Assembly (NCBI RefSeq): GCF_014648895.1
Contig: NZ_BMRZ01000014.1
Span: 124,001-188,000, forward strand
Source of the DNA: Streptomyces tanashiensis
GTDB taxonomy: Bacteria; Actinomycetota; Actinomycetes; Streptomycetales; Streptomycetaceae
Reading direction: 5' to 3'
DNA: 64,000 nt
A model generated the notes under the pieces. The model was given only the letters and a program-made list of their open reading frames with translations. It was not told the DNA's origin and ran no database searches. Positions within the stretch are counted from its first letter, which is position 1, and every line of letters begins with the position of its first letter. A program made the position numbers and the translations under genes. Positions 38,349-49,534 of this stretch are shown here, one piece after another.

Positions 38349-39464
38349 TCAGGCCAGGAGGCTGCTCAGCTCGACGTGCTCGAGGCCGTGCGCCTCGGCG
38401 ACCTCCTTGTAAACCACCTTGCCGTCATGGGTGTTGAGGCCCAGGGCGAGCGCGGAGTCGCGGCGCAGCGCCTCGACCCAGCCGTTGTTCGCCAGCGACA
38501 CGATGTAGGGCAGCGTGGCGTTGGTGAGGGCGTAGGTGGAGGTGTTCGGGACCGCGCCCGGCATGTTGGCGACGCAGTAGAAGACCGAGTTGTGGACCTG
38601 GAAGGTCGGCTCGGCGTGGGTGGTCGGGTGCGAGTCCTCGAAGCAGCCGCCCTGGTCGATCGCAATGTCGACAAGGACACTTCCGGGCTTCATCTTGGCG
38701 ACGAGCTCGTTGGTGACCAGCTTCGGGGCCTTGGCGCCCGGGATGAGGACGGCGCCGATGACGAGGTCGGCCTCGACGACGGCCTTCTCCAGCTCGTAGG
38801 CGTTGGAGACGATCGTCTTCACCTTGGTGCCGAAGATCTTGTCGGCCTCGCGGAGCTTGTTGATGTCACGGTCGAGCAGGGTCACGTGGAAGCCCATGCC
38901 GACGGCGATCTGGGTGGCGTTCCAGCCGGAGACGCCGCCGCCGATGACGACCGCCTCGCCGGCGTGGGTGCCGGGGACGCCGCCGGGGAGGACACCGCGG
39001 CCGCCGACCGAGCGCATCAGGTGGTAGGCGCCGACCTGCGGGGCCAGGCGGCCCGCGACCTCGGACATCGGGGCGAGCAGCGGGAGCGCGCGGTTCGCGG
39101 TCTCGACCGTCTCGTACGCGATGGCGGTGGTGCCGGACTCCAGGAGCGCGTCCGTGCACTCCTTGGAGGCGGCGAGGTGCAGGTAGGTGAAGAGCGTCTG
39201 GTCCTTGCGGAGGCGGTGGTACTCCTCCGCGATGGGCTCCTTGACCTTGAGCAGCAGGTCGGCGGTGGCCCAGACCTCGTCGGCGGTGGCGAGGATCTCG
39301 GCACCGGCGGAGACGTACTCCTCGTCCGTGATCGAGGAGCCGACACCGGCGTTCTGCTCGACGAAGACCTGGTGGCCGTGGCGGACGAGCTCGTGGACAC
39401 CGGCGGGGGTGATGGCCACGCGGAACTCGTTGTTCTTGACCTCGCGGGGGATGCCGACCTTCAT
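38349..39464 (-). CDS. ald: Alanine dehydrogenase
   Basis: A 371-residue NAD-dependent enzyme interconverting L-alanine and pyruvate plus ammonia. The N-terminus MKVGIPREVKNNEFRVAITPAG is diagnostic. The NAD motif VVIGGGVSGWNATQIAVGMG lies near residues 171-190, and active-site residues include the His in FTYLHLAASKE. In actinobacteria it supports nitrogen assimilation and redox balance. It is monocistronic, with a promoter at 39571-39598 and a strong terminator downstream. Confidence 0.97.
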   Translation of the reverse strand: MKVGIPREVKNNEFRVAITPAGVHELVRHGHQVFVEQNAGVGSSITDEEYVSAGAEILATADEVWATADLLLKVKEPIAEEYHRLRKDQTLFTYLHLAASKECTDALLESGTTAIAYETVETANRALPLLAPMSEVAGRLAPQVGAYHLMRSVGGRGVLPGGVPGTHAGEAVVIGGGVSGWNATQIAVGMGFHVTLLDRDINKLREADKIFGTKVKTIVSNAYELEKAVVEADLVIGAVLIPGAKAPKLVTNELVAKMKPGSVLVDIAIDQGGCFEDSHPTTHAEPTFQVHNSVFYCVANMPGAVPNTSTYALTNATLPYIVSLANNGWVEALRRDSALALGLNTHDGKVVYKEVAEAHGLEHVELSSLLA

Positions 39465-39570
39465 CGTCGATCACGGTCCTTGAATCAGGGGGGATACATG
39501 GGGCACTGCGATACATACCCGGATGCACTGCGGCGCACCGGGGCAGACCACGTTCGAACGCGGCGCACCC

Positions 39571-39598
39571 AGTCTAATGAAGGAGTTCCTGCTGTCTA
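39571..39598 (-). promoter_or_regulatory. Probable promoter of ald
   Basis: On the minus strand TAGACA (-35, 39593-39598) and TAGACT (-10, 39571-39576) are spaced 16 bases apart, about 107 bp before the ald start. A 10-bp palindrome CGTTCGAACG (39551-39560) lies just downstream and could be an operator. Confidence 0.5.
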
Positions 39599-39611
39599 GC
39601 CTTTCAAAGTA

Positions 39612-41597
39612 CTAATCTTCGACGGAGCCACTACGGATTTCGCAGGCTGATGGTTCCGTTTCCAGGAGTCTCTCAGCCGCCGACCGGTGCAATCCGGCCG
39701 CGGCGGGGTCTCCGAGCCGGTCGAGGGTGTCGGCCAGCCGCAGCTGGAGCGCGGCCTGGAGCCGCGTGTCCTGGGCCCTGCGGGCCCACTCCACCGCCTC
39801 CTCGCAGGTCCGCAGGGACTCCTCGGGCCGTCCCGCGTACTCCTGGACCCGGGCCGCCTCGCTCAACGCCCGCGCGTAGCCCGGGAGATCGGAGAGCCGC
39901 CGGTATCCGGCCGCGGCGGCCCGCCAGCTCCGCAGGGCCTCCCCGTACCGCCCCGCGTAGGTCTGCACGGCTCCGAGGCGCGCGTACAGCCGGGCCTGGT
40001 CGGCACGCTCGTCCCGGGCGAGGCGCTGGGCGAGCGCGCGCCCGTACCAGTCGCCGGCCCGCTGCCAGTCCCCCAGCTCCTGATAGGACCCGCCTACGGA
40101 TTCCATTGCGCGACCGGTCGCGTACGGGTCATTTGCTGCGCGTCCGGCATCCAAAGCCGACCGATATCGCAGCAGAGCGTCCTTCGTCCTGCCGGTCCTG
40201 GCATCCAGATCGGCCAGGTTGAGCAGGGCGGCGGCCCGCTCCCGGTGCAGCCCCCGCCGCTCGGCCACGTCGAGGACCAGCCGGTGCAGGCCGTACAGCT
40301 CCGGAGCGGCGGCCTCCGCGCCCCGGTGCGCGGCGAGCGCCCTGACCAGGGACGCGACGAGCCGCCGCGCGAGGGTGTCGAGCTCGCCGTCGGCGACCGC
40401 GAGGCGGGCGGAGGCGAGCAGCACGGGCCGCCGGGAGTCCAGCCAGGCGGCGGCCGCGGCCGTGCTCGGGAAACGCAGGGCGCGCGGCAGACCGGCCAGC
40501 TTCCGCCGGGCGGGCGAGCCCTCGGGTTCGGTGACCGCACGGCAGGACTGGAGGAGCCGTACGGTCCGCTCCAGCATCCGGGCCCGGGCGAGCTGCACCT
40601 CGGCGGGCCGGTCGCGCTCCTCCAGCTGAGCGCGAAGGAGGGGGACGAGATGCGCGCGCACCTCGTACTGCCCGTCCTCGCCGCCCGAGACGAGCCCCAG
40701 GGCGGCGAAGTCGGCGAGGGTGGTCGCCGCCGCCGAGACCGAGCAGCCGGCCAGGGCGGAGGCGGTGTGCGCGTCGGCCCGGCCCAGCGGGGCCAGGGCG
40801 AGGAATCGCAGTATCCGGGCGGCGGTGGCGGGCAGCGCGTCGTGCGCGAGCAGGAAGGTCCGGGTGAGGGGATCGCCGCTCAGCCCGCGCAGCCGCTTGG
40901 CCAGGTCGGCGACGGAGGCCTTCGGCTGTGCGGACAGCCAGCCGCCGGCGAGGACGACCGCGGCGGGCAGTCCCCCGCACTCCTCGACGAGGGTCTCGGC
41001 GGCCTGCGGGTCGACGGTGATGCGGACGGAGCCGGTGAAGGAGGTCAGCAGCTCGATGGCCGACTTGGGGTCGAGTCCGCCGAGGGTGCAGGGCCGTACG
41101 TCGGGGATCCCCGTGAGCGGCCCGCGGGCGACCCCCACCACCAGGGCGTCGGGGTTGTCGGGGATCAGCGGGTCGGCCTGCTCGGCGTCGACGGCGTCGT
41201 CGAGGACGAGGACGGCGCGGCGGTCGGCGAGGGCGCCCCGGACCAGCTCCGTCAGCTCGTCCTCGCCGGCCCCGGGGGGCTCGGCGACACCGAGCGCGGC
41301 GAGCAGCTCCTGAGCCGCCCGCGCGGTGGGGACGGGATCGCCGCCGGGCTCGGTGAGCCGGGCGCGGAAGACGCCGTCGGGGTAGCGGTCGGCGAGCCCG
41401 GCGGCGAGCTCGTCGGCGAGCGCCGACCGTCCCGAGCCGGGCTTGCCGGCGATGAGCAGGACCCGGGCCCGGGGTGCCTTGCGGCCGGTGAGGGTGTCGA
41501 GGCCGGTCCGTTCGATGTCGGCGCGCAGGGCCTTCAACTCCCGCTGCCGGCCGAAGAACTGCCGGCTGCCGGCCGCCGCCACCGCCTGATCCGTCAC
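39612..41597 (-). CDS. STAND NTPase with TPR repeats (AfsR-like without DNA-binding domain)
   Basis: A 661-residue protein. GTG 41597 is preferred (VTDQAVAAAG...), since it follows a GGGAG site; the opening begins at 41651. An FGRQREL/NB-ARC lead leads to a P-loop GKPGSGRSAL with Arg in place of Lys, then Walker B VLVLDD and a GLPAAVVLAGGWL helix (the GLPL motif). Residues about 420-640 are TPR repeats (for example RTKDALLRYRSALDAGRAANDPYATGRAMESVGGSYQELGDW). This is the NB-ARC plus TPR core of SARP/AfsR regulators without a winged helix, so it likely acts through protein partners. It is monocistronic. Confidence 0.88.
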   Translation of the reverse strand: MTDQAVAAAGSRQFFGRQRELKALRADIERTGLDTLTGRKAPRARVLLIAGKPGSGRSALADELAAGLADRYPDGVFRARLTEPGGDPVPTARAAQELLAALGVAEPPGAGEDELTELVRGALADRRAVLVLDDAVDAEQADPLIPDNPDALVVGVARGPLTGIPDVRPCTLGGLDPKSAIELLTSFTGSVRITVDPQAAETLVEECGGLPAAVVLAGGWLSAQPKASVADLAKRLRGLSGDPLTRTFLLAHDALPATAARILRFLALAPLGRADAHTASALAGCSVSAAATTLADFAALGLVSGGEDGQYEVRAHLVPLLRAQLEERDRPAEVQLARARMLERTVRLLQSCRAVTEPEGSPARRKLAGLPRALRFPSTAAAAAWLDSRRPVLLASARLAVADGELDTLARRLVASLVRALAAHRGAEAAAPELYGLHRLVLDVAERRGLHRERAAALLNLADLDARTGRTKDALLRYRSALDAGRAANDPYATGRAMESVGGSYQELGDWQRAGDWYGRALAQRLARDERADQARLYARLGAVQTYAGRYGEALRSWRAAAAGYRRLSDLPGYARALSEAARVQEYAGRPEESLRTCEEAVEWARRAQDTRLQAALQLRLADTLDRLGDPAAAGLHRSAAERLLETEPSACEIRSGSVED

Positions 41598-41752
41598 GGG
41601 CCACGCTCCCGTCCACCTGCGCACGAGCCGATCCCGCGGGGGGCTCCGCACGGGCGATTCCGAGCGTAGTTCAGGGCGCGAGGCGGACCTGGCGGAGCAG
41701 GGCGGACGGATCCCCCGATCGGATCAGCAGATCTTCAGACCGCCTCGCGCGG

Positions 41753-42382
41753 TCATGCCTCGAACGGTCGGGCCGGCCACGGGGCGTCGGCCGGACGGAG
41801 CGCGTCAAGGCCCTCCCCCGCCCGCGCCGCCATCAGCGACAGCACCCCGACCACCAGGCAGTTGTTGTGCAGCTCGCCGGCGAGCACGCCCCGCACCAGA
41901 TCCGGAAGCGGCACCCGGGCGAGCTCCATGTCGGCCTCCTCCTCGGAGACCTCGAAGCGCTCGCCCTCCGCCTCGGCGAGGTCACGCGCCAGGAAGATCC
42001 GTACGGCCTCGTCGCAGCCGCCGGGCGTCGTGTAGACGTCGGTCAGGACCCGCCAGTCCTCCGCCTTGACGTGCGCCTCCTCGTACAGCTCGCGCTGGGC
42101 GGCGTGCAGCGGGTTCTCGCCGGGCACGTCGAGGAGCCCGGCCGGGATCTCCCAGAGCTTCTGCCGTACGGGGTGCCGGTACTGCCGGAGGACGACCACG
42201 CGGTCCTGCTCGTCCAGGGCGAGGACGGCCACGGAGCCGGGGTGGACCTGGTAGTCACGGCGGTGGACCGAGCCGTCCGGCATGACGACGTCGTCCGTGC
42301 GGACGCTCGTCTTGTTGCCCTGGAAGGGGGTGGTGGTGGCGACGACCCGCCACTCCTCCGGGGTGTCCTGCACCTGCCGCAT
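41753..42382 (-). CDS. Nudix hydrolase, ADP-ribose pyrophosphatase type
   Basis: 209 residues from the ATG at 42382, preceded by GGAGGA at 7 bases. The Nudix box is LLDVPGENPLHAAQRELYEEAHV (G-x5-E-x7-RELYEEAHV), with Ala replacing the usual Gly near its end. YRHPVRQKLWEIPAGL before the box and VYTTPGGCDEAVRIFLARDL after it are typical of ADP-ribose/FAD-type pyrophosphatases. M. tuberculosis has its counterpart (Rv1700) beside pyrG as here. It hydrolyses ADP-ribose to AMP and ribose-5-phosphate. Confidence 0.9.
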   Translation of the reverse strand: MRQVQDTPEEWRVVATTTPFQGNKTSVRTDDVVMPDGSVHRRDYQVHPGSVAVLALDEQDRVVVLRQYRHPVRQKLWEIPAGLLDVPGENPLHAAQRELYEEAHVKAEDWRVLTDVYTTPGGCDEAVRIFLARDLAEAEGERFEVSEEEADMELARVPLPDLVRGVLAGELHNNCLVVGVLSLMAARAGEGLDALRPADAPWPARPFEA

Positions 42383-42438
42383 GAGCTGTCCTCCCACGTA
42401 CGAACCACGAACGACCACGAACGAACCACAAACGAGAA

Positions 42439-42475
42439 CCGGGGTACGGGACCCGTGAGGGAACCCGTACCCCGG
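42439..42475 (-). terminator. Terminator of pyrG
   Basis: CCGGGGTACGGG (42439-42450) and CCCGTACCCCGG (42464-42475) form a perfect 12-bp stem with a 13-base loop between pyrG and the Nudix gene. Confidence 0.75.
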
Positions 42476-42494
42476 CAACGTTAACCCCCAGGGG

Positions 42495-44153
<1,659 letters not shown>

Positions 44154-44606
44154 CGCCAAGAGGGGGCTCCCGTGGTCGCGTTCTGGAGGTGCGTACCGGC
44201 GCCCCCTCCGGAAGAATCGGGGGGTGCCGTCGCTGCGGTTTCGGGGTCCTCGGCTGTCGCCGTTTCCCACCGGTCCACGGGGTACCAGGGTATCAGCGAC
44301 ATCAGGAGACCGCTTCCGGCCACACGCGGCAGTCGGGTGTTCACGGACGGCGACGCGGCCTTCGCGGCCGGGGGAAGGCGCAGCTCACCCGTGTGGCGCA
44401 GCGCGCCGCCCGTGTGATCACTACGGTCGCCTGGGCGACACGTATTCTGCTCGGACACCCGCCGCCGAGAAGGCCGGCATCGCCCGCCGCGCAGGCCGGC
44501 TCATCCCGCACACTGGCCTGGCTGACACCGCACAGACAGACATCACGCAGATCAGTAGCAAGCGCCCCTCAGGGGCGGACGTGGCCGTTCGACTGGAGTG
44601 AAGCAC
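44154..44606. promoter_or_regulatory. Divergent region between pyrG and the GH15 gene
   Basis: About 450 bp with no ORF of coding character that respects codon bias. It must contain promoters for pyrG (leftward) and the GH15 gene (rightward). A short 6-bp hairpin CGCCCC-TCA-GGGGCG lies at 44563-44577, 30 bases before the GH15 start. No convincing -10/-35 pair was assigned. Confidence 0.35.
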
Positions 44607-46409
44607 GTGGCCGGGCGCATCGAGGATTACGCACTCATCGGAGACATGCAGACCGCAGCACTGGTCTGCCGGGACGGCAGCGTCGACTGGCTGTGTCTCC
44701 CCCGCTTCGACTCGCACGCGGTCTTCGCCGGGCTGCTCGGCACCGAGGAACACGGCTTCTGGCGGGTGGGCCCGGCGGGTCCCGCGGACGCGGAGCCGGC
44801 CCCCGCCGACCGTCGCCGCTACCGGGGCGACTCGCTGATCCTGGAATCCGAGTGGGACACCCCGCGCGGCACGGTCCGGGTGACCGACTTCATGCCGCCG
44901 CGCGACGGCGCGCCGCAGCTGATCCGGATCGTCGAGGGCGTCTCGGGCCGGGTGCGGATGCGGTCCTCGCTGCGGATGCGCTTCAGCTACGGCCGGATCG
45001 TGCCCTGGGTGCACAAGGTCGGGGACCGCACGGTCGCGGTCGCCGGACCCGACTCGGTGTGGCTGGACACCGACGCGGAGACCCACGGCAAGGACCTGAC
45101 GACGTACTCCGACTTCACCGTCACGCCCGGCGAGCGGATCACCTTCACGCTCTCCTGGCAGCCCTCCCACAAGGAGCCGCCGGCGCTCCCGGACCCGGAG
45201 GGTTCGCTGGAGGCGACCGCCGACTTCTGGCGCGAGTGGGTCGAGCACTGCACGTACCACGGCCCCTACCGGGAGGCCGTGGTCCGCTCGCTGATCACCC
45301 TGAAGGCGCTGACGTACGCGCCGACCGGCGGGATCGTCGCCGCGCCGACGACCTCGCTGCCGGAGGAGATCGGCGGCGTCCGGAACTGGGACTACCGCTA
45401 CACCTGGCTGCGGGACGCGGCGATCACCCTCTCGTCGATGCTCCGCACCGGCTACCGCGAGGAGGCCCGCGCCTGGCGGGACTGGCTGCTGCGCGCCGTC
45501 GCGGGCGACCCGGAGAACCTGCAGATCATGTACGGCATCGCGGGCGAGCGGGAGCTCGGCGAGGCGGAGCTCGACTGGCTCCCGGGGTACGAGAACTCCG
45601 GCCCGGTCCGCGTCGGCAACGGTGCCGCGAACCAGCTCCAGCTGGACGTCTACGGCGAGGTCACGGAGGCCCTCCACCTCGCGCACATGACGGGCCTGTC
45701 CCGCAACGACTACGCCTCCCTGCTCCAGATCAAGCTGATCAACTACCTGGAGAAGAACTGGGACCAGCCCGACGAGGGCATCTGGGAGGTCCGCGGCCCG
45801 CGCCGGCACTTCACCCACTCCAAGGTGATGGCCTGGGTGGCCGTCGACCGCACGATCAAGCTCATCGAGTCCGGGGACGCCGACGGCCCGCTGGAGCGCT
45901 GGCGCGAGCTGCGCGACGAGATCCACCGGGACGTCTGCGAGAAGGGCTACGACAAGGAGCGGAACACCTTCACGCAGTCGTACGGCTCCCGGGAGCTGGA
46001 CGCCTCGCTGCTGCTGATCCCGCAGATGGGCTTCCTGCCTCCGGACGACAAGCGGGTCATCGGCACGATCGAGGCGATCCAGCGCGAGCTGTCCACGGAG
46101 GACGGTTTCGTGCTGCGCTATCCGACGGCCGGCGAGGAGGCCGGGGTCGACGGCCTGGAGGGCGACGAGGGCGCGTTCCTCGCCTGCTCGTTCTGGCTGG
46201 CGGACGACCTGGCGATGATCGGCCGGGTCGACGAGGCGCGCACCCTCTTCGAGAAGCTGCTCGCGCTCCGCAACGACCTCGGGCTGCTCGCCGAGGAGTG
46301 GGACCCGCGGCTCCAGCGACAGGTGGGCAACTTCCCGCAGGCCTTCAGCCACGTCCCGCTGATCGACACGGCGCTGCGGCTCACGGCGAGCGGGGCGTAC
46401 GGGGGCTGA
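44607..46409 (+). CDS. GH15 glycoside hydrolase (trehalase/glucoamylase type)
   Basis: A 600-residue protein. GTG 44607 is preferred because GGAG lies 8 bases upstream; GTG 44598 lacks a site. The N-terminal beta domain (IEDYALIGDMQTAALVCRDGSVDWLCLPRFDS) is diagnostic of GH15 family members including mycobacterial trehalases. The (alpha/alpha)6 barrel includes NWDYRYTWLRDAAITLSSMLRTGY, whose Asp/Arg lines the active site, and the late EEWDPRLQRQVGNFPQAFSHVPLI with the conserved Glu. It probably hydrolyses trehalose or a maltodextrin in the cytoplasm; no signal peptide was seen. Confidence 0.93.
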   Translation: MAGRIEDYALIGDMQTAALVCRDGSVDWLCLPRFDSHAVFAGLLGTEEHGFWRVGPAGPADAEPAPADRRRYRGDSLILESEWDTPRGTVRVTDFMPPRDGAPQLIRIVEGVSGRVRMRSSLRMRFSYGRIVPWVHKVGDRTVAVAGPDSVWLDTDAETHGKDLTTYSDFTVTPGERITFTLSWQPSHKEPPALPDPEGSLEATADFWREWVEHCTYHGPYREAVVRSLITLKALTYAPTGGIVAAPTTSLPEEIGGVRNWDYRYTWLRDAAITLSSMLRTGYREEARAWRDWLLRAVAGDPENLQIMYGIAGERELGEAELDWLPGYENSGPVRVGNGAANQLQLDVYGEVTEALHLAHMTGLSRNDYASLLQIKLINYLEKNWDQPDEGIWEVRGPRRHFTHSKVMAWVAVDRTIKLIESGDADGPLERWRELRDEIHRDVCEKGYDKERNTFTQSYGSRELDASLLLIPQMGFLPPDDKRVIGTIEAIQRELSTEDGFVLRYPTAGEEAGVDGLEGDEGAFLACSFWLADDLAMIGRVDEARTLFEKLLALRNDLGLLAEEWDPRLQRQVGNFPQAFSHVPLIDTALRLTASGAYGG

Positions 46410-46485
46410 GCCGGTCCCGCGCGGGGGACGGCACCCGGACCTACGATGAGAAGGTCCCGTCCCCCCGCACGAAAGGGGGGCTCCC

Positions 46486-47868
46486 ATGGCTCCCCATGTC
46501 TCCGAAAGCGCCCTGGCCGGACTGGTCGAGGACCTGGCCGGCGAGGTGATCACCCCGGGCGGTCCGGGCTACGACGAGGCCCGGACCCTGCACAACGGCA
46601 TGATCGACCGGCGCCCGTCGGTGATCGCCCAGTGCGCCACCCAGGCCGACGTGTCCAACGCGATCCTGTTCGGCCGCGAGGCGGACCTGCCGATCGCGGT
46701 CCGCGGCGGCGGGCACAGCGTCGCCGGGACCTCCATGATCGACGGCGCGCTGGTCGTCGACCTCCGCCGGATGCACGGCGTCGTCGTGGACCCGGAGGAC
46801 ATGACGGTACGGGTCGAGGGCGGGGCGACCATGGCCCATCTCGACCACGCGTGCCAGCCGTTCCACGTGGCGACCACCGGCGGGCGGGTGTCCACCACCG
46901 GCGTCGGCGGCTTCACGCTGGGCGGCGGTTCGGGCTGGCTGGAGCGGAAGTTCGGTCTCGCCAGCGACAACCTGCTCGCCGCCGACCTGGTCACCGCCGA
47001 GGGCAAGCACGTCCACACGGACGCGCAGGAGAACCCGGAGCTGTTCTGGGCGCTGCACGGCGGCGGCGGCAACTTCGGGGTGGCGACCTCGCTGACGATG
47101 CGGGTGCACCCGCTGCCCCGGATGAGCATGTCGATGCTGCTGTTCCTGCCCGAGAACGCGCCCGAGGTGGTGCGCACCTTCCGCGACCTCGGCGCCGTCG
47201 CGCCCGACGAGATGGGCGGTGGCGCCATCTACATGCCGGCGCCCCCGGAGCCGTTCATCCCGGAGGACCTGGTCGGCAAGCTGGTCTGCGGGGCGCTGTT
47301 CACGTACGCCGGGCCGGTCGAGGAGCTCCGCGCGTTCGCGGCGCCGCTGTTCGCGCTGAAGCCCGCGGTGGAGGTCGTCACGGACATCCCGTACGCGGAC
47401 CTGCAGTCGATGATGGACGACCCGCCGGGGCTGCGGAACTACTGGTCGGCCGAGTACCTGAGGGAGTTCCCCGACGAGGCCGTGGACGTCTTCTGCGACC
47501 GCGGCGCGGGCATCCCGGCGTCCACGGCCACCCAGCACGTGCTGTTCCTGATGGGCGGGGCCGTGGCCGCCGGGCCCTCGCAGTACCCGCAGCCGTGGCG
47601 CACCGCGCCGTGGGCGGTGCACCCCTTCGCGACCTGGGAGGACCCGGCGTTCGACGAGGCGGCGAGGCAGTGGGTGCACGACGTGCGGGCCGACGCGCGG
47701 CCGTGGGCGATCGACGCGACGTATCTGAACTTCGTCGGCGCCGAGGGCGAGCAGCGGATCGTCTCCTCCTTCGGGGAGAGGAACTACCGCCGGCTCGCCA
47801 CCGTGAAGGCCCGGTACGACCCCGACAACGTGTTCCGGTACAACCAGAACATCGTCCCGGCCGGCTGA
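46486..47868 (+). CDS. BBE-like FAD-binding oxidoreductase
   Basis: A 460-residue flavoprotein of the VAO/berberine-bridge-enzyme family; AAAGGGGGG precedes the ATG at 46486. The FAD-binding domain starts at about 35, and AVRGGGHSVAGTSM holds the His that usually links covalently to the flavin 8-alpha position. The second linkage Cys of bicovalent members is absent in GGRVSTTGVGGFTLGGGSGW (about 129-148), so attachment is probably monocovalent. The C-terminal BBE motif YDPDNVFRYNQNI is intact. It ends six bases before the stop of the convergent amine oxidase. Confidence 0.92.
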   Translation: MAPHVSESALAGLVEDLAGEVITPGGPGYDEARTLHNGMIDRRPSVIAQCATQADVSNAILFGREADLPIAVRGGGHSVAGTSMIDGALVVDLRRMHGVVVDPEDMTVRVEGGATMAHLDHACQPFHVATTGGRVSTTGVGGFTLGGGSGWLERKFGLASDNLLAADLVTAEGKHVHTDAQENPELFWALHGGGGNFGVATSLTMRVHPLPRMSMSMLLFLPENAPEVVRTFRDLGAVAPDEMGGGAIYMPAPPEPFIPEDLVGKLVCGALFTYAGPVEELRAFAAPLFALKPAVEVVTDIPYADLQSMMDDPPGLRNYWSAEYLREFPDEAVDVFCDRGAGIPASTATQHVLFLMGGAVAAGPSQYPQPWRTAPWAVHPFATWEDPAFDEAARQWVHDVRADARPWAIDATYLNFVGAEGEQRIVSSFGERNYRRLATVKARYDPDNVFRYNQNIVPAG

Positions 47869-47874
47869 GCCGGC

Positions 47875-49509
47875 TCAGCGCAGTGCGGTGATCACCTCCT
47901 TGGCGGCGCGCTCGCCCTCGGTCGCGCCGCCCTCCATGAAGCCCTGGAAGTCGTACGAGCAGTGCTCGCCGCCGATGTGGACGTTGCCCTGGGCGGTGCC
48001 CTCGTACCCGGCGTAGCGGTGGAGGTAGCCGACGGGCCAGCAGGAGTACGCGCCGAGGGAGTACGGGTTCTTGTGCCAGGCGGAGAGCTGGGCGCGGCCG
48101 GTGTACGCGCGGGAGGTGCCGGGGAAGAAGGCGTCGATGCCGGCCAGATGACGGGTGACCAGGTTCCGTACGTACGGGTCGGACTCGGTGGAGAACGGGC
48201 CGGCCGGGTTCAGGTTCCGGGCCAGGCTGCCGCCGCCGTACTGGAGGAGGATGCCGCCGGTGCCGCCCTGGACCTTGGTGGTGTCCCAGGTCTGCTGGAC
48301 CTCGGTGTCGGTGAAGCAGTCGCCGGCGGAGACCCCCGGCCAGGCGCCGGTGCCGCGCCAGGGCCGGGTGGCGAACTGCATGTTGAGCTTGGTGCAGTGG
48401 CCCATGCGGGCGTCCCGCAGGAGGTTGCGCATGAGGGGGTCGAACCCGGCCCGGGAGAGGTCGAGTTGCTGGAGGATCGGCAGCGGGACGCAGAGGATCG
48501 TGTGGTCGGCGGTGACGGTCCGGGTGGCGCCCGCCTCGGTGAAGGTGAGCGTCTGGGTGCCGTCGGCCTCGGCCCGTACGGCGTTCAGCGACCAGCCCAT
48601 CCTCAGGGTGCCGGGGGCGAGCGCTGCGGCGACGGCGTTCGGGAGCCGGTCGTTGCCGCCGACGACGTGGTAGCGCTCGTTGGACAGGCCCCAGACGTTG
48701 AAGTTGCCCGGATTGGTCTGGTAGCCCATGAGCAGGACGAGGGCGAGCGAGGACTGTTCGGTGGTGTCGGCGCCGTACTCGACGTTGTAGGCGACGTCGA
48801 GGAAGCGGCCGAGCGGTGAGGAGTGCCCGCCCGGGACCCGGCTCTCGATCCACTCGTACACCGACATGTCGTCGAGGGCGGTGCCGGTGGGGGTGGTCCG
48901 GTTCCAGGTGACCTCACCGGCGTCGGAGAGGTCGCGGCGCAGCGACTGGTAGACGGCGTTGAAGTCCTCGTCGGCCCGGTCCCGCGGGTAGTAGGCGCCG
49001 CCGAACCACAGGACTTCCTCGGCGCCGTTGGGTCCGCCGCCGAGGAAGTCCTCGGTGGCGAGGCCGAAGCGGCGGCAGAGTTCCAGGATCTTCTTGTGGC
49101 CGGTGTCGATCAGCTCGCCGCCGATCTCGGAGGTCTGGCCGTACGCCCAGTGGTCCCGCTGGGTCCACATGCGGCCGCCGACCCTGGACGGGTTCGCCTC
49201 GTAGAGCACGGGGCTGAGACCGGCGTCCTGGAGGGTGAGGGCGGCGGTGAGGCCGGAGATCCCGGCGCCGACGACGGCGACGCGCGCGGTGCTCTTCACG
49301 GGTGGGGTCGGGGTGGCGGCCGCGGCGGGGGCGGCCGAACCGACACCGACGGCGATGCCGGCGGCGGTGGCGTACTTGAGCAGGGACCGGCGTCCGAGGG
49401 CGTCGGCTCTCCTGCCGCGCAGCTCGTCGACGGGGATGTTCAGCCGTCGGGCGGCGGCGTGCTCGGCGGCGAGGTTCTTCAGGAGGTGCATCGGGTTGGT
49501 GCGTGCCAT
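47875..49509 (-). CDS. Tat-exported flavin monoamine oxidase
   Basis: A 544-residue amine oxidase. A twin-Arg signal starts with RRSLLKYATAAGIAVG (Arg40-Arg41) and ends around AAPAAAA (residue 64). The FAD-binding GAGISGLTAALTLQDAG (about 79-95) and the C-terminal IGGEHCSYDFQGFMEGGATEGERAA match the MAO family, and MWTQRDHWAYGQTSEIGGELID is also family-typical. It oxidises amines to aldehydes or imines with release of peroxide. It is 25 bp downstream of the APC permease gene in the same direction, so an amine taken up there may be its substrate, or it may act on a secreted-side amine. Confidence 0.92.
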   Translation of the reverse strand: MARTNPMHLLKNLAAEHAAARRLNIPVDELRGRRADALGRRSLLKYATAAGIAVGVGSAAPAAAATPTPPVKSTARVAVVGAGISGLTAALTLQDAGLSPVLYEANPSRVGGRMWTQRDHWAYGQTSEIGGELIDTGHKKILELCRRFGLATEDFLGGGPNGAEEVLWFGGAYYPRDRADEDFNAVYQSLRRDLSDAGEVTWNRTTPTGTALDDMSVYEWIESRVPGGHSSPLGRFLDVAYNVEYGADTTEQSSLALVLLMGYQTNPGNFNVWGLSNERYHVVGGNDRLPNAVAAALAPGTLRMGWSLNAVRAEADGTQTLTFTEAGATRTVTADHTILCVPLPILQQLDLSRAGFDPLMRNLLRDARMGHCTKLNMQFATRPWRGTGAWPGVSAGDCFTDTEVQQTWDTTKVQGGTGGILLQYGGGSLARNLNPAGPFSTESDPYVRNLVTRHLAGIDAFFPGTSRAYTGRAQLSAWHKNPYSLGAYSCWPVGYLHRYAGYEGTAQGNVHIGGEHCSYDFQGFMEGGATEGERAAKEVITALR

Positions 49510-49534
49510 GGGGCGCTCCTGGAGGTGGGTGGGA

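Noticed and set aside
44189..46549. A 786-codon frame overlapping the GH15 gene
   Set aside because: Off-frame, Arg/Gly/Ala-rich; the GH15 frame has diagnostic motifs.
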